Shown: positions 1 through 6,474, counted from the first letter of the stretch. The stretch is DNA of 16,682 nt from an uncultured Hungatella sp. (GCA_910585645.1 CAJUFP010000047.1:1-16682); one strand, 5' to 3'. Notes: generated by a model from the letters alone, not told the origin. Numbers and translations: made by a program.

Positions 1-53
1 ATAAAGCTGCTCTTTTTGTCTGCTCTGAATCTGATACTTTCCTAAAGCATTAT

Positions 54-102
54 AAAAAATTTCGGGCATATGTCAATACACCAATTTGACATATGCCCGA
101 AA
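54..102 (-). terminator. Intrinsic terminator of the ferredoxin-NapH operon
   Basis: A perfect 17-bp inverted repeat (arms 60-76 and 86-102, 9-nt loop) begins 5 nt after the NapH-like stop codon. On the minus strand it is followed by a run of six T (59 to 54). This is a textbook Rho-independent terminator for leftward transcription. The plus-strand side has only a short T-run, so it may work weakly in the other direction. Confidence 0.9.
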
Positions 103-107
103 ACCTT

Positions 108-695
108 TTACGTTGTCTTCTCTGACCCACGGCTCTTTGCCTTGCAGATCAGCTGTGTCATAGTCCCCATAGGGCAGTACACACACCAGCTGCGGGGCTT
201 AAACAGCGCCATGGTAATCAGCCCCAGCACGGTGGAGGTCAGCATCACGCTGTAAAACCCAAAGGCGAACTGGGCTGCCCCTTGGTGGAACAGGGTTCCG
301 TGGTAGGCCCAGTTCCAGGGAAGCTTAAAGGTCCACAGAAGCGTCACCACCTGTTTCAGGTCCCGGGCTCCCGCAAAAACCAGGTACGTATTCCACAGCA
401 TCTGGAAAAACATGATGAAAAAGAAGATCAAAAACCCGTACCGAAACCCTTTGCTCTTCATCCACTTTGGGATATCCTTTTTTCTGGACAGCCCGAACCG
501 CCCGCCTAACAGCCCGAACAGCTGTCCCCTTCCGCAGTAACGGTTGCAGTACCCCTTGGTCCCTTTCCCTATGGAAATAATCAGGGGAATGAAAAAGCAC
601 AAAAGCCCCAGCCACGCAAACAGGATGTTCACAAATCCCAGCAGCAGGTAAGTCAGAGACACGATCCACAGATAGTCGTACCATCGTTTTTTCAT
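108..695 (-). CDS. NapH-like membrane 4Fe-4S binding protein
   Basis: A 195-residue integral membrane protein with about four hydrophobic segments (residues ~9-42, ~78-100, ~130-160). It carries cysteine motifs on the loop and tail: C50-x3-C54 (GYCNRYCGRG) and C171-x2-C174-P with C184 (CVYCPMG). These resemble the Fer4_5/NapH family, whose members carry electrons through or along the membrane between quinol or ferredoxin donors and extracytosolic reductases. The start at 695 is chosen because AGAGGAGG lies just upstream and this ATG overlaps the ferredoxin stop codon (ATGA), implying translational coupling; an earlier in-frame start would run into the ferredoxin gene. Inferred role: membrane partner of the adjacent ferredoxin, possibly feeding an exported flavoprotein such as the one at 4106-6226. 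The electron acceptor is not shown by sequence. Confidence 0.82.
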   Translation of the reverse strand: MKKRWYDYLWIVSLTYLLLGFVNILFAWLGLLCFFIPLIISIGKGTKGYCNRYCGRGQLFGLLGGRFGLSRKKDIPKWMKSKGFRYGFLIFFFIMFFQMLWNTYLVFAGARDLKQVVTLLWTFKLPWNWAYHGTLFHQGAAQFAFGFYSVMLTSTVLGLITMALFKPRSWCVYCPMGTMTQLICKAKSRGSEKTT

Positions 696-904
696 GGCCG
701 CACCTCCTCTATGGAGATGACCGTGGCCGGACACTCCTTAGCACACCTGCCGCATCCCACGCATTTCGTTTCATCTACCTGGGCCATGACCCCACTTACA
801 ACCGTGATGGCTGACAGCGGGCACACCTTCACGCAGCACCCGCAGGCAACACAGTCCTTCTGGGCCACCACTGCCCTCCGTTTTTTCCTTTTTGTCTCGC
901 TCAT
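692..904 (-). CDS. 2x[4Fe-4S] ferredoxin
   Basis: A 70-residue bacterial-type ferredoxin with two complete cluster motifs: C18-x2-C21-x2-C24-x3-C28-P and C48-x2-C51-x2-C54-x3-C58-P, plus one extra cysteine at 23. The N-terminus is basic (KRKKRR), and there is no signal peptide, so it should be cytoplasmic. The ATG at 904 has GGAGGG seven nt upstream. Its stop overlaps the NapH-like start (ATGA). The pair is a common arrangement in which the ferredoxin passes electrons to the membrane Fe-S protein. The start and ribosome binding site lie inside an 11-bp-arm inverted repeat (903-937), suggesting tight control. Confidence 0.9.
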   Translation of the reverse strand: MSETKRKKRRAVVAQKDCVACGCCVKVCPLSAITVVSGVMAQVDETKCVGCGRCAKECPATVISIEEVRP

Positions 905-937
905 ACTGATCCCTCCGTCTTAGATTGGGATCAGTAT
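903..937 (-). promoter_or_regulatory. Inverted-repeat operator over the ferredoxin -10 and RBS
   Basis: Perfect 11-bp arms (ATACTGATCCC at 903-913, GGGATCAGTAT at 927-937) are separated by 13 bp. On the minus strand the distal arm overlaps the predicted -10 (TATACT, 938-933, preceded by TG-C, an extended -10). The proximal arm overlaps the SD and reaches the start codon. Because the -10 lies in the upstream arm, a transcript from this promoter would not contain the full hairpin, so a DNA operator is more likely. If transcription reads through from the kinase operon, the full RNA hairpin would form and bury the SD. Confidence 0.65.
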
Positions 938-964
938 AGCACAGATCGCCCTGATGTTCTGTGA

Positions 965-974
965 CGTGATCACG
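965..974. promoter_or_regulatory. CGTGATCACG palindrome, possible activator site
   Basis: A perfect 10-bp palindrome containing GTGA/TCAC half-sites, as in Crp/Fnr-family sites. Its centre lies about 43 bp upstream of the transcription start predicted from the 933-938 extended -10, and no good -35 hexamer is visible there. That geometry is typical of class II activator sites. The regulator is unknown, and the element is short enough to arise by chance. Confidence 0.35.
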
Positions 975-1058
975 GAAAAAAGGAAACCCGCTATATTCCT
1001 TCATTGCTCTGGATTTCTCCAACCGGATCACAGGCATTTTCTTTACCTCCATAATCAT

Positions 1059-2433
1059 TTACTCCTCCTTCTCTATTCCACTTCCACGCCCTCTTGCAGG
1101 ACAAGGAAGGTTTAAGACCACCTGAACCGTAAACAGACCGTCCTGTTGCCGGAATCTCGCGTTTCCTCCATATTTTCTCGCGCTGTCCGCTATGCTTTTC
1201 AGCCCCATCCCCCTCCTGCCCTCCCCCTTGGTAGAAGGAAATCTCTCCCAACTGGTAAACCCCTGGGTATCATCCATGGTAACACAGGAATTTACAATCT
1301 GCAAAAGCAGTACCCCCCGCAGCCTGGAGATCAATATCCAACCGCCGTTTGTCCCTGCACACGTACACCAAAGCTTCCATAGAGTTTTCCAGACAGTTGC
1401 CCAAAAGCACAGTCATATCTATGGGATCCATGGTACTGCCTTTAAGATCCACTGTGCAGTTCACCTTGATTTCCTCCTCCCTGGCACGCGCCAGATAATA
1501 GCTTAGAAGCCCTTCCGCCACCGGGTCATTACACAGCTTATATCGATCCAGCTGTTCATAAACCTCCTCGTACTTTTTTAAATAATCCGCGATCTCCTCC
1601 TGCTTCCCCTGGGCGTTCAGCGCTCCCAGGGTGATGATGTGGTGGCGCATATCGTGGCGCAGGCGTCTGGTTTCCTCCACCCGGCTGCTGATCTGCCGGT
1701 ACTGCATCTGACAATTCTCCAGCTGGCGCCTGGATGCCTCCTGCCTTCGGGCCGCGCTGATTTCCTGAAAAAATATATAATATGCCAGCATGTCCGTCAC
1801 CGCCATCGTCCCGATAACCACGGACATCTCCGGCTGTATCTCATAAGGAGGATCGTACGTGGCCCCGCAAAACATGAGAAAGATGACGCACATATAACCT
1901 ACCCCCCGCTGCACCTGCCGATTATCCAGTCCGGACAGATTTTCCCGCAGAACATGACGAAGAAAATACCACACCAGCGGCCATGTAAACATGGTGGACG
2001 CCAAAAGACACAGATCAAAGGTCAGGCTTCCGGCCTCCGAACCAATCGCCTCCAGGTAGTTCTCCTTCATAATCAAGCAGGCAGACACATTGCTCAATGC
2101 ATTAAGAAGAGCGGCATAATGAAGCATGATCACAGCCACTAAAAGTTTTCGGGCAGGCAGGACCCGGACTGTGCCTGCCCAGTAAAAAAAGTAAACGGCC
2201 AGCGCCGCCGCCAAACCAAGGTCGCGGGCGATCATATTCCGCCTCCCATTTACGCTGACTGCCTCGCTGGCCACAGCCTGCGCCACGCCTGCTAAAAGCA
2301 TATAAGATATGGAAAGCAGCCAGCCCAGCCTGCGGTTCACGCGCAGTTCCCTATCCTCAAAGGGAGTGAACATCAGCATGGCTATGGGAATAGTCTGAAA
2401 CCACCGCATCAAGAGGAAGAACGGATGGATCAT
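1059..2433 (-). pseudogene. GHKL-type sensor histidine kinase, frameshifted
   Basis: The frame opened at 2433 (ATG overlapping the regulator stop as ATGA) encodes an N-terminal membrane sensor of about six hydrophobic segments (residues ~5-225). A coiled linker, the GHKL phosphoacceptor motif RHDMRHH (H260) and the N-box NCLEN (346-350) follow. The frame then runs off into an unrelated tail and stops at 1270. A second frame (to 1059) continues the family: LLLQIVNS, then the G-box region GEGRRGMGLKSI and the usual end of an HATPase_c domain. The switch maps to the run of six C (six G on the coding strand) at 1313-1318. Removing one G joins both halves into one protein of about 457 residues. 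As written, the product (387 residues) lacks the ATP-lid G-box and should be inactive. It may be a real mutation, phase variation, or a sequencing error. Confidence 0.85.
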
Positions 2434-3173
2434 TTTAACTCCCCCTTTGCCGCGCTCATCTTTCGGAAGAGATAATCGCTGTAGCGGTTCTGGACCTTTA
2501 GCCGTTCCCGACGGCTGATCACATATGATGTCCCGTCTTTCATATAGCACAGATCATAATCTATACTCTGGACACTGTTAAGGTTTACCATACAGCCCCA
2601 GCCTAAGCGCAGAAAATATGGCTCATCCAAAAGCCGTACTTCCACTTCCCTAAACAAACAGGGCAGCCATGTACTGCTTCGCCCCTCCACGCTGATTTCC
2701 ACCCCCCGGTTTTTGCTGGTAATCCAGCTGATTTTTTCGATGAGAAACCGAACATGCTCTCCCCGGCCAATGGGCAGCTCCAGCACCCGCCGCAGCTGCT
2801 CTGTACGGGCAAAAAGCCTTGTTAAAAGCGTACAAAACATCTCTGTGGTTACCGGTTTCACCATATAATGCAGAGCATCCAGATCAAAAGCATCCACGGC
2901 AAAATCCCGGCTGGCAGTCAAGAACGCCAAAAAGATGTCAGGACGCAGCGTCCGCAGGCTGCGTCCCGTTTCCAGGCCGTTCATCCCCTCCATATAAATA
3001 TCCAGAATAGCCAGAACAGGCCTGGCTCCGTCTGCTGCTGCTTTTAGCAAAGTCTTTCCAGAGGAATAGGAAACGATTTCGATTTGGGCGGATAAATCTG
3101 CTGCGGCTTTTGCCAGGCACACTTCCATAGCCTCCCTCTCCCGCTGGTCGTCATCACAAATAAAAATCAACAT
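2430..3173 (-). CDS. LytTR-family response regulator (system 1)
   Basis: A 247-residue two-component regulator. The receiver domain (residues ~1-120) shows the acidic pocket D7-D8-D9, phosphoacceptor D58 (LAILDIYMEGMNG), a T/S switch region (FLTAS) and the K of the MVKPV motif. A LytTR DNA-binding domain (~135-240) follows, with the family's FLRLGWGCMVNLNSVQSI segment. Such regulators bind pairs of 9-bp direct repeats. The start at 3173 is chosen because MLIFICDDD is the usual receiver N-terminus. The earlier in-frame ATG at 3209 abuts its AGGAGG with almost no spacing, so the start is not fully settled. It is translationally coupled (ATGA) to the kinase and follows the DUF5684-like gene by 56 bp. 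A direct repeat at 3795-3823 is a candidate autoregulatory site. Confidence 0.9.
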   Translation of the reverse strand: MLIFICDDDQREREAMEVCLAKAAADLSAQIEIVSYSSGKTLLKAAADGARPVLAILDIYMEGMNGLETGRSLRTLRPDIFLAFLTASRDFAVDAFDLDALHYMVKPVTTEMFCTLLTRLFARTEQLRRVLELPIGRGEHVRFLIEKISWITSKNRGVEISVEGRSSTWLPCLFREVEVRLLDEPYFLRLGWGCMVNLNSVQSIDYDLCYMKDGTSYVISRRERLKVQNRYSDYLFRKMSAAKGELK

Positions 3174-3229
3174 GAGCGCTGCCTTTGAATCTATATTCCA
3201 TAAGAGCATCCTCCTGAAAATGGAATCAT

Positions 3230-3694
3230 CTACTGTTGTATCCCTTCATACCGTGAGCCGTCAAGTCCAAGGATCAATGCAAAAATCGGCTCTAAAAAGA
3301 ACAGCCCGACTGTAAATCCCGCCCCATGTCCAAAAGCTTTCGACAACTTGTGAAACCCTTTTATGCTGATAACCAAGGCTCCGATGGAAGCCGCCACTCC
3401 AATAAGGGACACAAAAAAATTCTCCGTCTTCGGCATAGCCCACTCTACAACCGTCAGCCCAAGAGAGATCCAGAACATTTTCACATCCCATGTCAGCTTA
3501 TATCGAACATAGGTACTGTAAATAGGAATCAAGGCTTTCCATCCGGTCTCCCCCGCCTTATTAAAAACCTTCCAATAGCCAACAGCCTGAATAATATACC
3601 AGAAAAAAAGGCACACAAAAGCTCCAAGAATAACGGCTAAGCTAAGCCCGGCAACGCCGCCTCCAACCACCAGTTGACTTACGATTTCCTTCAT
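3230..3694 (-). CDS. DUF5684-like small membrane protein
   Basis: A 154-residue polytopic membrane protein with about four hydrophobic segments (residues ~12-42, ~72-90, ~95-110, ~125-145). The signature after the first segment, GYWKVFNKAGETGWKALIPI, matches the DUF5684 family; so does the end, where a lone G-H-G-A-G-F-T-V-G-L-F-F-L stretch is followed by ILGLDGSRYEG. No catalytic residues are evident and the family has no settled function. The start at 3694 has AGAGGA eight nt upstream; a longer in-frame start at 3751 lacks a ribosome site. It is the first gene of the operon with the system-1 regulator and kinase, so it may be a sensor accessory protein or a controlled target; this is inference from position only. 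Confidence 0.7.
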   Translation of the reverse strand: MKEIVSQLVVGGGVAGLSLAVILGAFVCLFFWYIIQAVGYWKVFNKAGETGWKALIPIYSTYVRYKLTWDVKMFWISLGLTVVEWAMPKTENFFVSLIGVAASIGALVISIKGFHKLSKAFGHGAGFTVGLFFLEPIFALILGLDGSRYEGIQQ

Positions 3695-3762
3695 CACAAA
3701 ATCCTCTCTTTCCCTTTTTATACTACTGCGGTTTTTCGACACAATCATCATAAACCGCTTTC

Positions 3763-3768
3763 ATTTTA
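3763..3768 (-). promoter_or_regulatory. Candidate -10 of the system-1 operon
   Basis: TAAAAT read on the minus strand, about 70 bp before the DUF5684-like start codon. The matching -35 position (3786-3791, CGCAAT) is poor, but the 9-bp direct repeat ends only a few bp upstream of it. This is how LytTR activators commonly sit on weak promoters. TATGAT at 3773-3768 is an alternative -10 and forms part of a 13-bp palindrome. Confidence 0.4.
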
Positions 3769-3794
3769 TCATATTATGATTGCCAATTGCGATA

Positions 3795-3823
3795 CCGCTC
3801 ATGTTTTTTTTAATCCGCTCATG
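3795..3823 (-). promoter_or_regulatory. Direct-repeat site with LytTR geometry (system 1)
   Basis: Two identical 9-bp copies of CATGAGCGG (minus strand; 3823-3815 and 3803-3795) separated by 11 bp, giving a 20-bp period. LytTR regulators such as AgrA recognise two 9-bp direct repeats about two helical turns apart. The site sits directly upstream of the candidate promoter of the operon that encodes a LytTR regulator, consistent with autoregulation. The half-site sequence does not match the AgrA consensus closely, so the assignment rests on geometry and location. Confidence 0.5.
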
Positions 3824-3937
3824 CGGACACTTAAAAATTTTGTCGTATATTCACATATATTTGCATATTTTGCACAAAAATATACCCGGCGCCGCCTCCA
3901 GATCCGCTTTATCAATGCCCAATCCCTGACTTCCCCA

Positions 3938-4008
3938 TAAAGTCTGCAGATATACAGAACAAGGGGGAACTGCCAAGGACAGTTCCCCCTCCATCATATC
4001 AGACTTTA
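3938..4008 (-). terminator. Nested inverted repeat, probable terminator after the flavoprotein gene
   Basis: An inner perfect 11-bp stem (AGGGGGAACTG 3962-3972 and CAGTTCCCCCT 3980-3990, 7-nt loop) is enclosed by perfect 9-bp outer arms (TAAAGTCTG 3938-3946 and CAGACTTTA 4000-4008). It lies about 100 bp after the flavoprotein stop codon. The minus-strand side continues TTGTTCTG, a poor U-tract, so termination efficiency is uncertain. The nested form could also reflect a small repetitive element or a stable RNA. Confidence 0.55.
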
Positions 4009-4105
4009 CCTGGTTTCTAAGACTGGCTTATAGGCACAGCCACATGTTTATGCCTCTGAAAACCGGCCCTTGCCGACAAAGCACAGAGGACACTCAAAGA
4101 TAAAA

Positions 4106-6226
4106 TTACACGCCCAAAACCGCGTTCTTTCCCGCCACATAGCCGTAATACATGGCCATGGAGTGAGAAACGCCTTTTAAGGTGATGGGGTATTCGGCGG
4201 CAAACCGGCTTCCCTGAATATTGCCTGCCACGTAAAGCCCTGGGATCACATTTCTCTCCCCGTCAAAGGTATGGCACTCCTCGTCAGACTCCAAACCTCC
4301 GATGATCACCAAAAGCAGAGCGCACTCAAACTGATCCGCGTAAAACGGTCCCTTTTTCAGAGCCCACATGCGGCTGGACACCTTGCCAAAATCCAGGTCT
4401 TCCCCCTGCTCTGCCAGCTGATTGTACCGCTCAATGGATTTAAGGGCCGTCTCCTGGGCTGCCTTATCATCCGGATATATCTTTTCCACCAGCTCTTCCA
4501 ATGTGTCGGCAGTCATGCACCGCCCGTCCGCAATGGCCGCCTCCAGCTGATAGGGACTCTTGTAGTTGCGGTAAGTCTTGTTGTTGGCCGGCGCCTCCTC
4601 AGGAGTGATATCCTCAAAATAGCACGCCCCGCCGTGGGCTGCCGGCATGTAGGGAAGCTGCTCCGGCCAGTTGGCGTCAAAGATCTGCCAGCTTTTTCTG
4701 TCTTTTAACAGCTCAATCTGGTTTTCCAGCTGCTGTCCCGGAAGGTCCTCATTCATAAACCGCCGCCCGTTCATGTCCAGATTCAGAAATCCCGCGTTGC
4801 CCATAACGCCTACGCCGGATAGATCCGCGCCGCCGCCCATATGATGGATCATAGGCGCGTGGGCCTGCTGCACAACCGCCCCTGCCCACATTCCCAGCTT
4901 GATGCCGTCGCCCTGGTTGGTCATATTGCCCTCCACATCCACATTGGTGAACATGCGGACAATGCCGTTGTCGATCACATCCGGGCAGAAATGCTTCACC
5001 ATGGCCTCATTCTGGGAATAATCTCCCGTGGCAAGGATCACTCCCTTGGACGCCGTAACTTTCAGATATTTTCCGGTGGCGGAATTGCGGATGTAAGCCC
5101 CTGTACACTTGCCGTCCTCCATGATCAGCTTTTCCGCGAAATGGCCGTACCGGGCGTCCACCTTGCCCGTGTCCACGGCTGCTTTCATGTTGGCTTGGAA
5201 GGTCACGCTCTGGTTTGGCAAAAACTCCACGGATGTGGGATAACAGGGAAAATCCTCCTTGGTCCAGTCATACTTTTCCGGAAGCGGGTAAAAGATGGGG
5301 ATAAGGAAATTGTCCGCGTTCTCGTCCGGGATGGGGGAGCGGGTCTCAGGCGCAAAGTACAGATCCGGGTTGGCAGCCACCCACCAGTCAAATGTCTCCC
5401 CGATGTTGTTGGCCCACTTGCTGATAATGGCCCGCTTCACTTTATAGCAGGATTCCTTCATGTGGAAATCCACCATACCGTCGATCTGCTCCTTCGTCCA
5501 GGTGTCCCGCCCCCATTTTGCCTGCACCTTGCCGTTGATAACCGCGTACTCTCCGCTGCGGCACTGAGGGCTGTCCGCTTTCTCGATGGCCACAACGCTG
5601 GCGCCCTCCTCAGCCGCGGCCCGCACCGCCGCAACGCCTGCGATCCCGCATCCGATAACCAATACATCCGCGGCGATCTCCTCGTCCACCATATCGTCTG
5701 TGATCTCCGGGGCTTTCCCCAGCCAGTCTTCCTCACCCGCCGCCGGGGCAGCAGCCTCTCCCGCCGGCGCCACAGCCTCTCCCTTTGCCTGGGCGATACA
5801 CTCCTGGGCCGCCTTCTTCACCGCGTTGGTGGTAACTGTAGCCCCTGCTATGGCGTCAATGTCCGCGGACTGATTCTTTAAAAGAGCCGCCTTCAGATCC
5901 TCCCCTGCCGCCTGCCCGATGGTGTCAGTCTCATTGGACAGATCCAGGGCCACATCCGTAATGCTGTTCTCGTCAAAGGTCATGGTAACTGTCACCGGCC
6001 CCATGCCCTGAGCCGTCGCGCTGTATGTACCCGGCGTGTAGATCCCCGCGGCAGCGGCAGTAGTCTCAGCCGCAGTCGATGACAAGGCGACGGTCCCCTC
6101 CGTGGACCCGGCAGTAGCTCCCGTATCGCTGGCGCAAGCCCCCAGCACCCCGGCCGCCGCAATACTCAAAGCCCCCGCAGCCGTTCCTTTTAAAAAATCA
6201 CGGCGGGAAATGTTTTTCTTTTCCAT
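4106..6226 (-). CDS. Exported FMN/FAD flavoprotein reductase (fumarate reductase-like family)
   Basis: 706 residues. A twin-arginine signal (SRRDFLKG, residues 7-14) and hydrophobic stretch lead to a lipobox LGAC with C31, so the protein is probably Tat-exported and lipid-anchored. After a Thr/Ala-rich linker comes an FMN-binding domain (~66-148) with the motif D-x2-A-G-A-T; T130 is the expected site of covalent FMN attached by ApbE. An Ala/Pro linker precedes the FAD-dependent oxidoreductase domain (~185-706), with GCGIAG (192-197) as dinucleotide motif and the C-terminal IPGLYVAGN flavin motif. The family transfers electrons from FMN to FAD to an extracellular acceptor with a reducible double bond. 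Here the usual fumarate reductase arginine motifs (NE..TR and ANRLGGN) are replaced by NEDLPGQ and SRFAAEYPITLKGVSHSMAM, so the substrate is probably not fumarate and cannot be named. The ATG has GAGGGAG upstream and its own promoter (6276-6304). Confidence 0.9.
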   Translation of the reverse strand: MEKKNISRRDFLKGTAAGALSIAAAGVLGACASDTGATAGSTEGTVALSSTAAETTAAAAGIYTPGTYSATAQGMGPVTVTMTFDENSITDVALDLSNETDTIGQAAGEDLKAALLKNQSADIDAIAGATVTTNAVKKAAQECIAQAKGEAVAPAGEAAAPAAGEEDWLGKAPEITDDMVDEEIAADVLVIGCGIAGVAAVRAAAEEGASVVAIEKADSPQCRSGEYAVINGKVQAKWGRDTWTKEQIDGMVDFHMKESCYKVKRAIISKWANNIGETFDWWVAANPDLYFAPETRSPIPDENADNFLIPIFYPLPEKYDWTKEDFPCYPTSVEFLPNQSVTFQANMKAAVDTGKVDARYGHFAEKLIMEDGKCTGAYIRNSATGKYLKVTASKGVILATGDYSQNEAMVKHFCPDVIDNGIVRMFTNVDVEGNMTNQGDGIKLGMWAGAVVQQAHAPMIHHMGGGADLSGVGVMGNAGFLNLDMNGRRFMNEDLPGQQLENQIELLKDRKSWQIFDANWPEQLPYMPAAHGGACYFEDITPEEAPANNKTYRNYKSPYQLEAAIADGRCMTADTLEELVEKIYPDDKAAQETALKSIERYNQLAEQGEDLDFGKVSSRMWALKKGPFYADQFECALLLVIIGGLESDEECHTFDGERNVIPGLYVAGNIQGSRFAAEYPITLKGVSHSMAMYYGYVAGKNAVLGV

Positions 6227-6275
6227 ATGAACTCCCTCTTTCTAAATGTATTTTCTAAAACTTTTTGTACCTTTA

Positions 6276-6304
6276 AGTCTACCATAAAATCAGCAGCCTG
6301 CTAA
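6276..6304 (-). promoter_or_regulatory. Promoter of the flavoprotein gene
   Basis: On the minus strand, -35 TTAGCA (6304-6299) and -10 TAGACT (6281-6276) are spaced 17 bp, and the -10 is preceded by TG-G (extended -10). The start of transcription would fall near 6269, leaving a leader of about 43 nt. Both hexamers are imperfect, as expected of an activator-dependent promoter. A LytTR-geometry repeat lies 10 bp further upstream. Confidence 0.6.
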
Positions 6305-6314
6305 CCGGGCGTGT

Positions 6315-6344
6315 GTAGTTGGTATGTTTCCTTGTCTACTTGGT
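6315..6344 (-). promoter_or_regulatory. LytTR-geometry direct repeat upstream of the flavoprotein gene
   Basis: Two 9-bp half-sites, GTAGTTGGT (6315-6323) and CTACTTGGT (6336-6344) on the plus strand, share 7 of 9 bases and are separated by exactly 12 bp (21-bp period). This is the spacing of LytTR operators. In this orientation the first half-site also contains the GTT core. It ends 10 bp from the -35, suited to activation. Which of the two regulators in the window binds cannot be told by eye. Confidence 0.55.
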
Positions 6345-6373
6345 CAGCCTGGGCCGGATACCATGGGGCTTAT

Positions 6374-6399
6374 AGGTTGTCTCGTTAAGTGAGGTTGTC
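6374..6399. repeat. Direct repeat AGGTTGTC x2
   Basis: Two identical 8-bp copies (6374-6381 and 6392-6399) separated by 10 bp. A further GTT-containing stretch (TCGTTAAGT) lies between them. It lies upstream of the 6315-6344 repeat and could be a distal regulator site for the flavoprotein promoter. The 18-bp period is short for LytTR, so the role is uncertain. Confidence 0.35.
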
Positions 6400-6416
6400 G
6401 TAATGCCAGTCAGAGA

Positions 6417-6441
6417 AGGGAAGGATGGTCCTGCCTTCCCT
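6417..6441 (-). terminator. Probable terminator after the system-2 kinase gene
   Basis: 8-bp perfect arms (AGGGAAGG 6417-6424 and CCTTCCCT 6434-6441) with a 9-nt loop, about 35 bp after the kinase stop codon. The minus strand continues TCTCTGAC, only a weak U-tract. It separates the system-2 operon from the regulatory region of the flavoprotein gene. Confidence 0.5.
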
Positions 6442-6474
6442 CCCTACTCCACGACTCCCCCGCCCTTTGCTCAC

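Larger units (their letters stand above)
3695..4105. other. Intergenic control region between DUF5684-like gene and flavoprotein
   Basis: No convincing gene. Nearest the DUF5684-like gene there is an AT-rich promoter-like stretch. It includes TAAAAT (3763-3768), a 13-bp palindrome ATCATA-T-TATGAT (3768-3780), and a 9-bp direct repeat (3795-3823). The middle (3824-3937) shows only AT-rich sequence. From 3938 to 4008 there is a nested inverted repeat that probably terminates the flavoprotein transcript. From 4009 to 4105 nothing clear was seen. Confidence 0.6.

Noticed and set aside
1639..2142. Plus-strand open frame opposite the system-1 kinase
   Set aside because: Antisense shadow of a recognised kinase with low-complexity His/Pro-rich translation and no family resemblance.
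3674..3940. Plus-strand open frame in the intergenic region
   Set aside because: It spans the start of the DUF5684-like gene, the promoter and the direct repeat, has no ribosome site and no recognisable protein features.
4841..5881. Long plus-strand open frame (346 codons) opposite the flavoprotein gene
   Set aside because: It lies entirely antisense to a well-supported gene, with no family resemblance; high GC on the opposite strand keeps stop codons rare.
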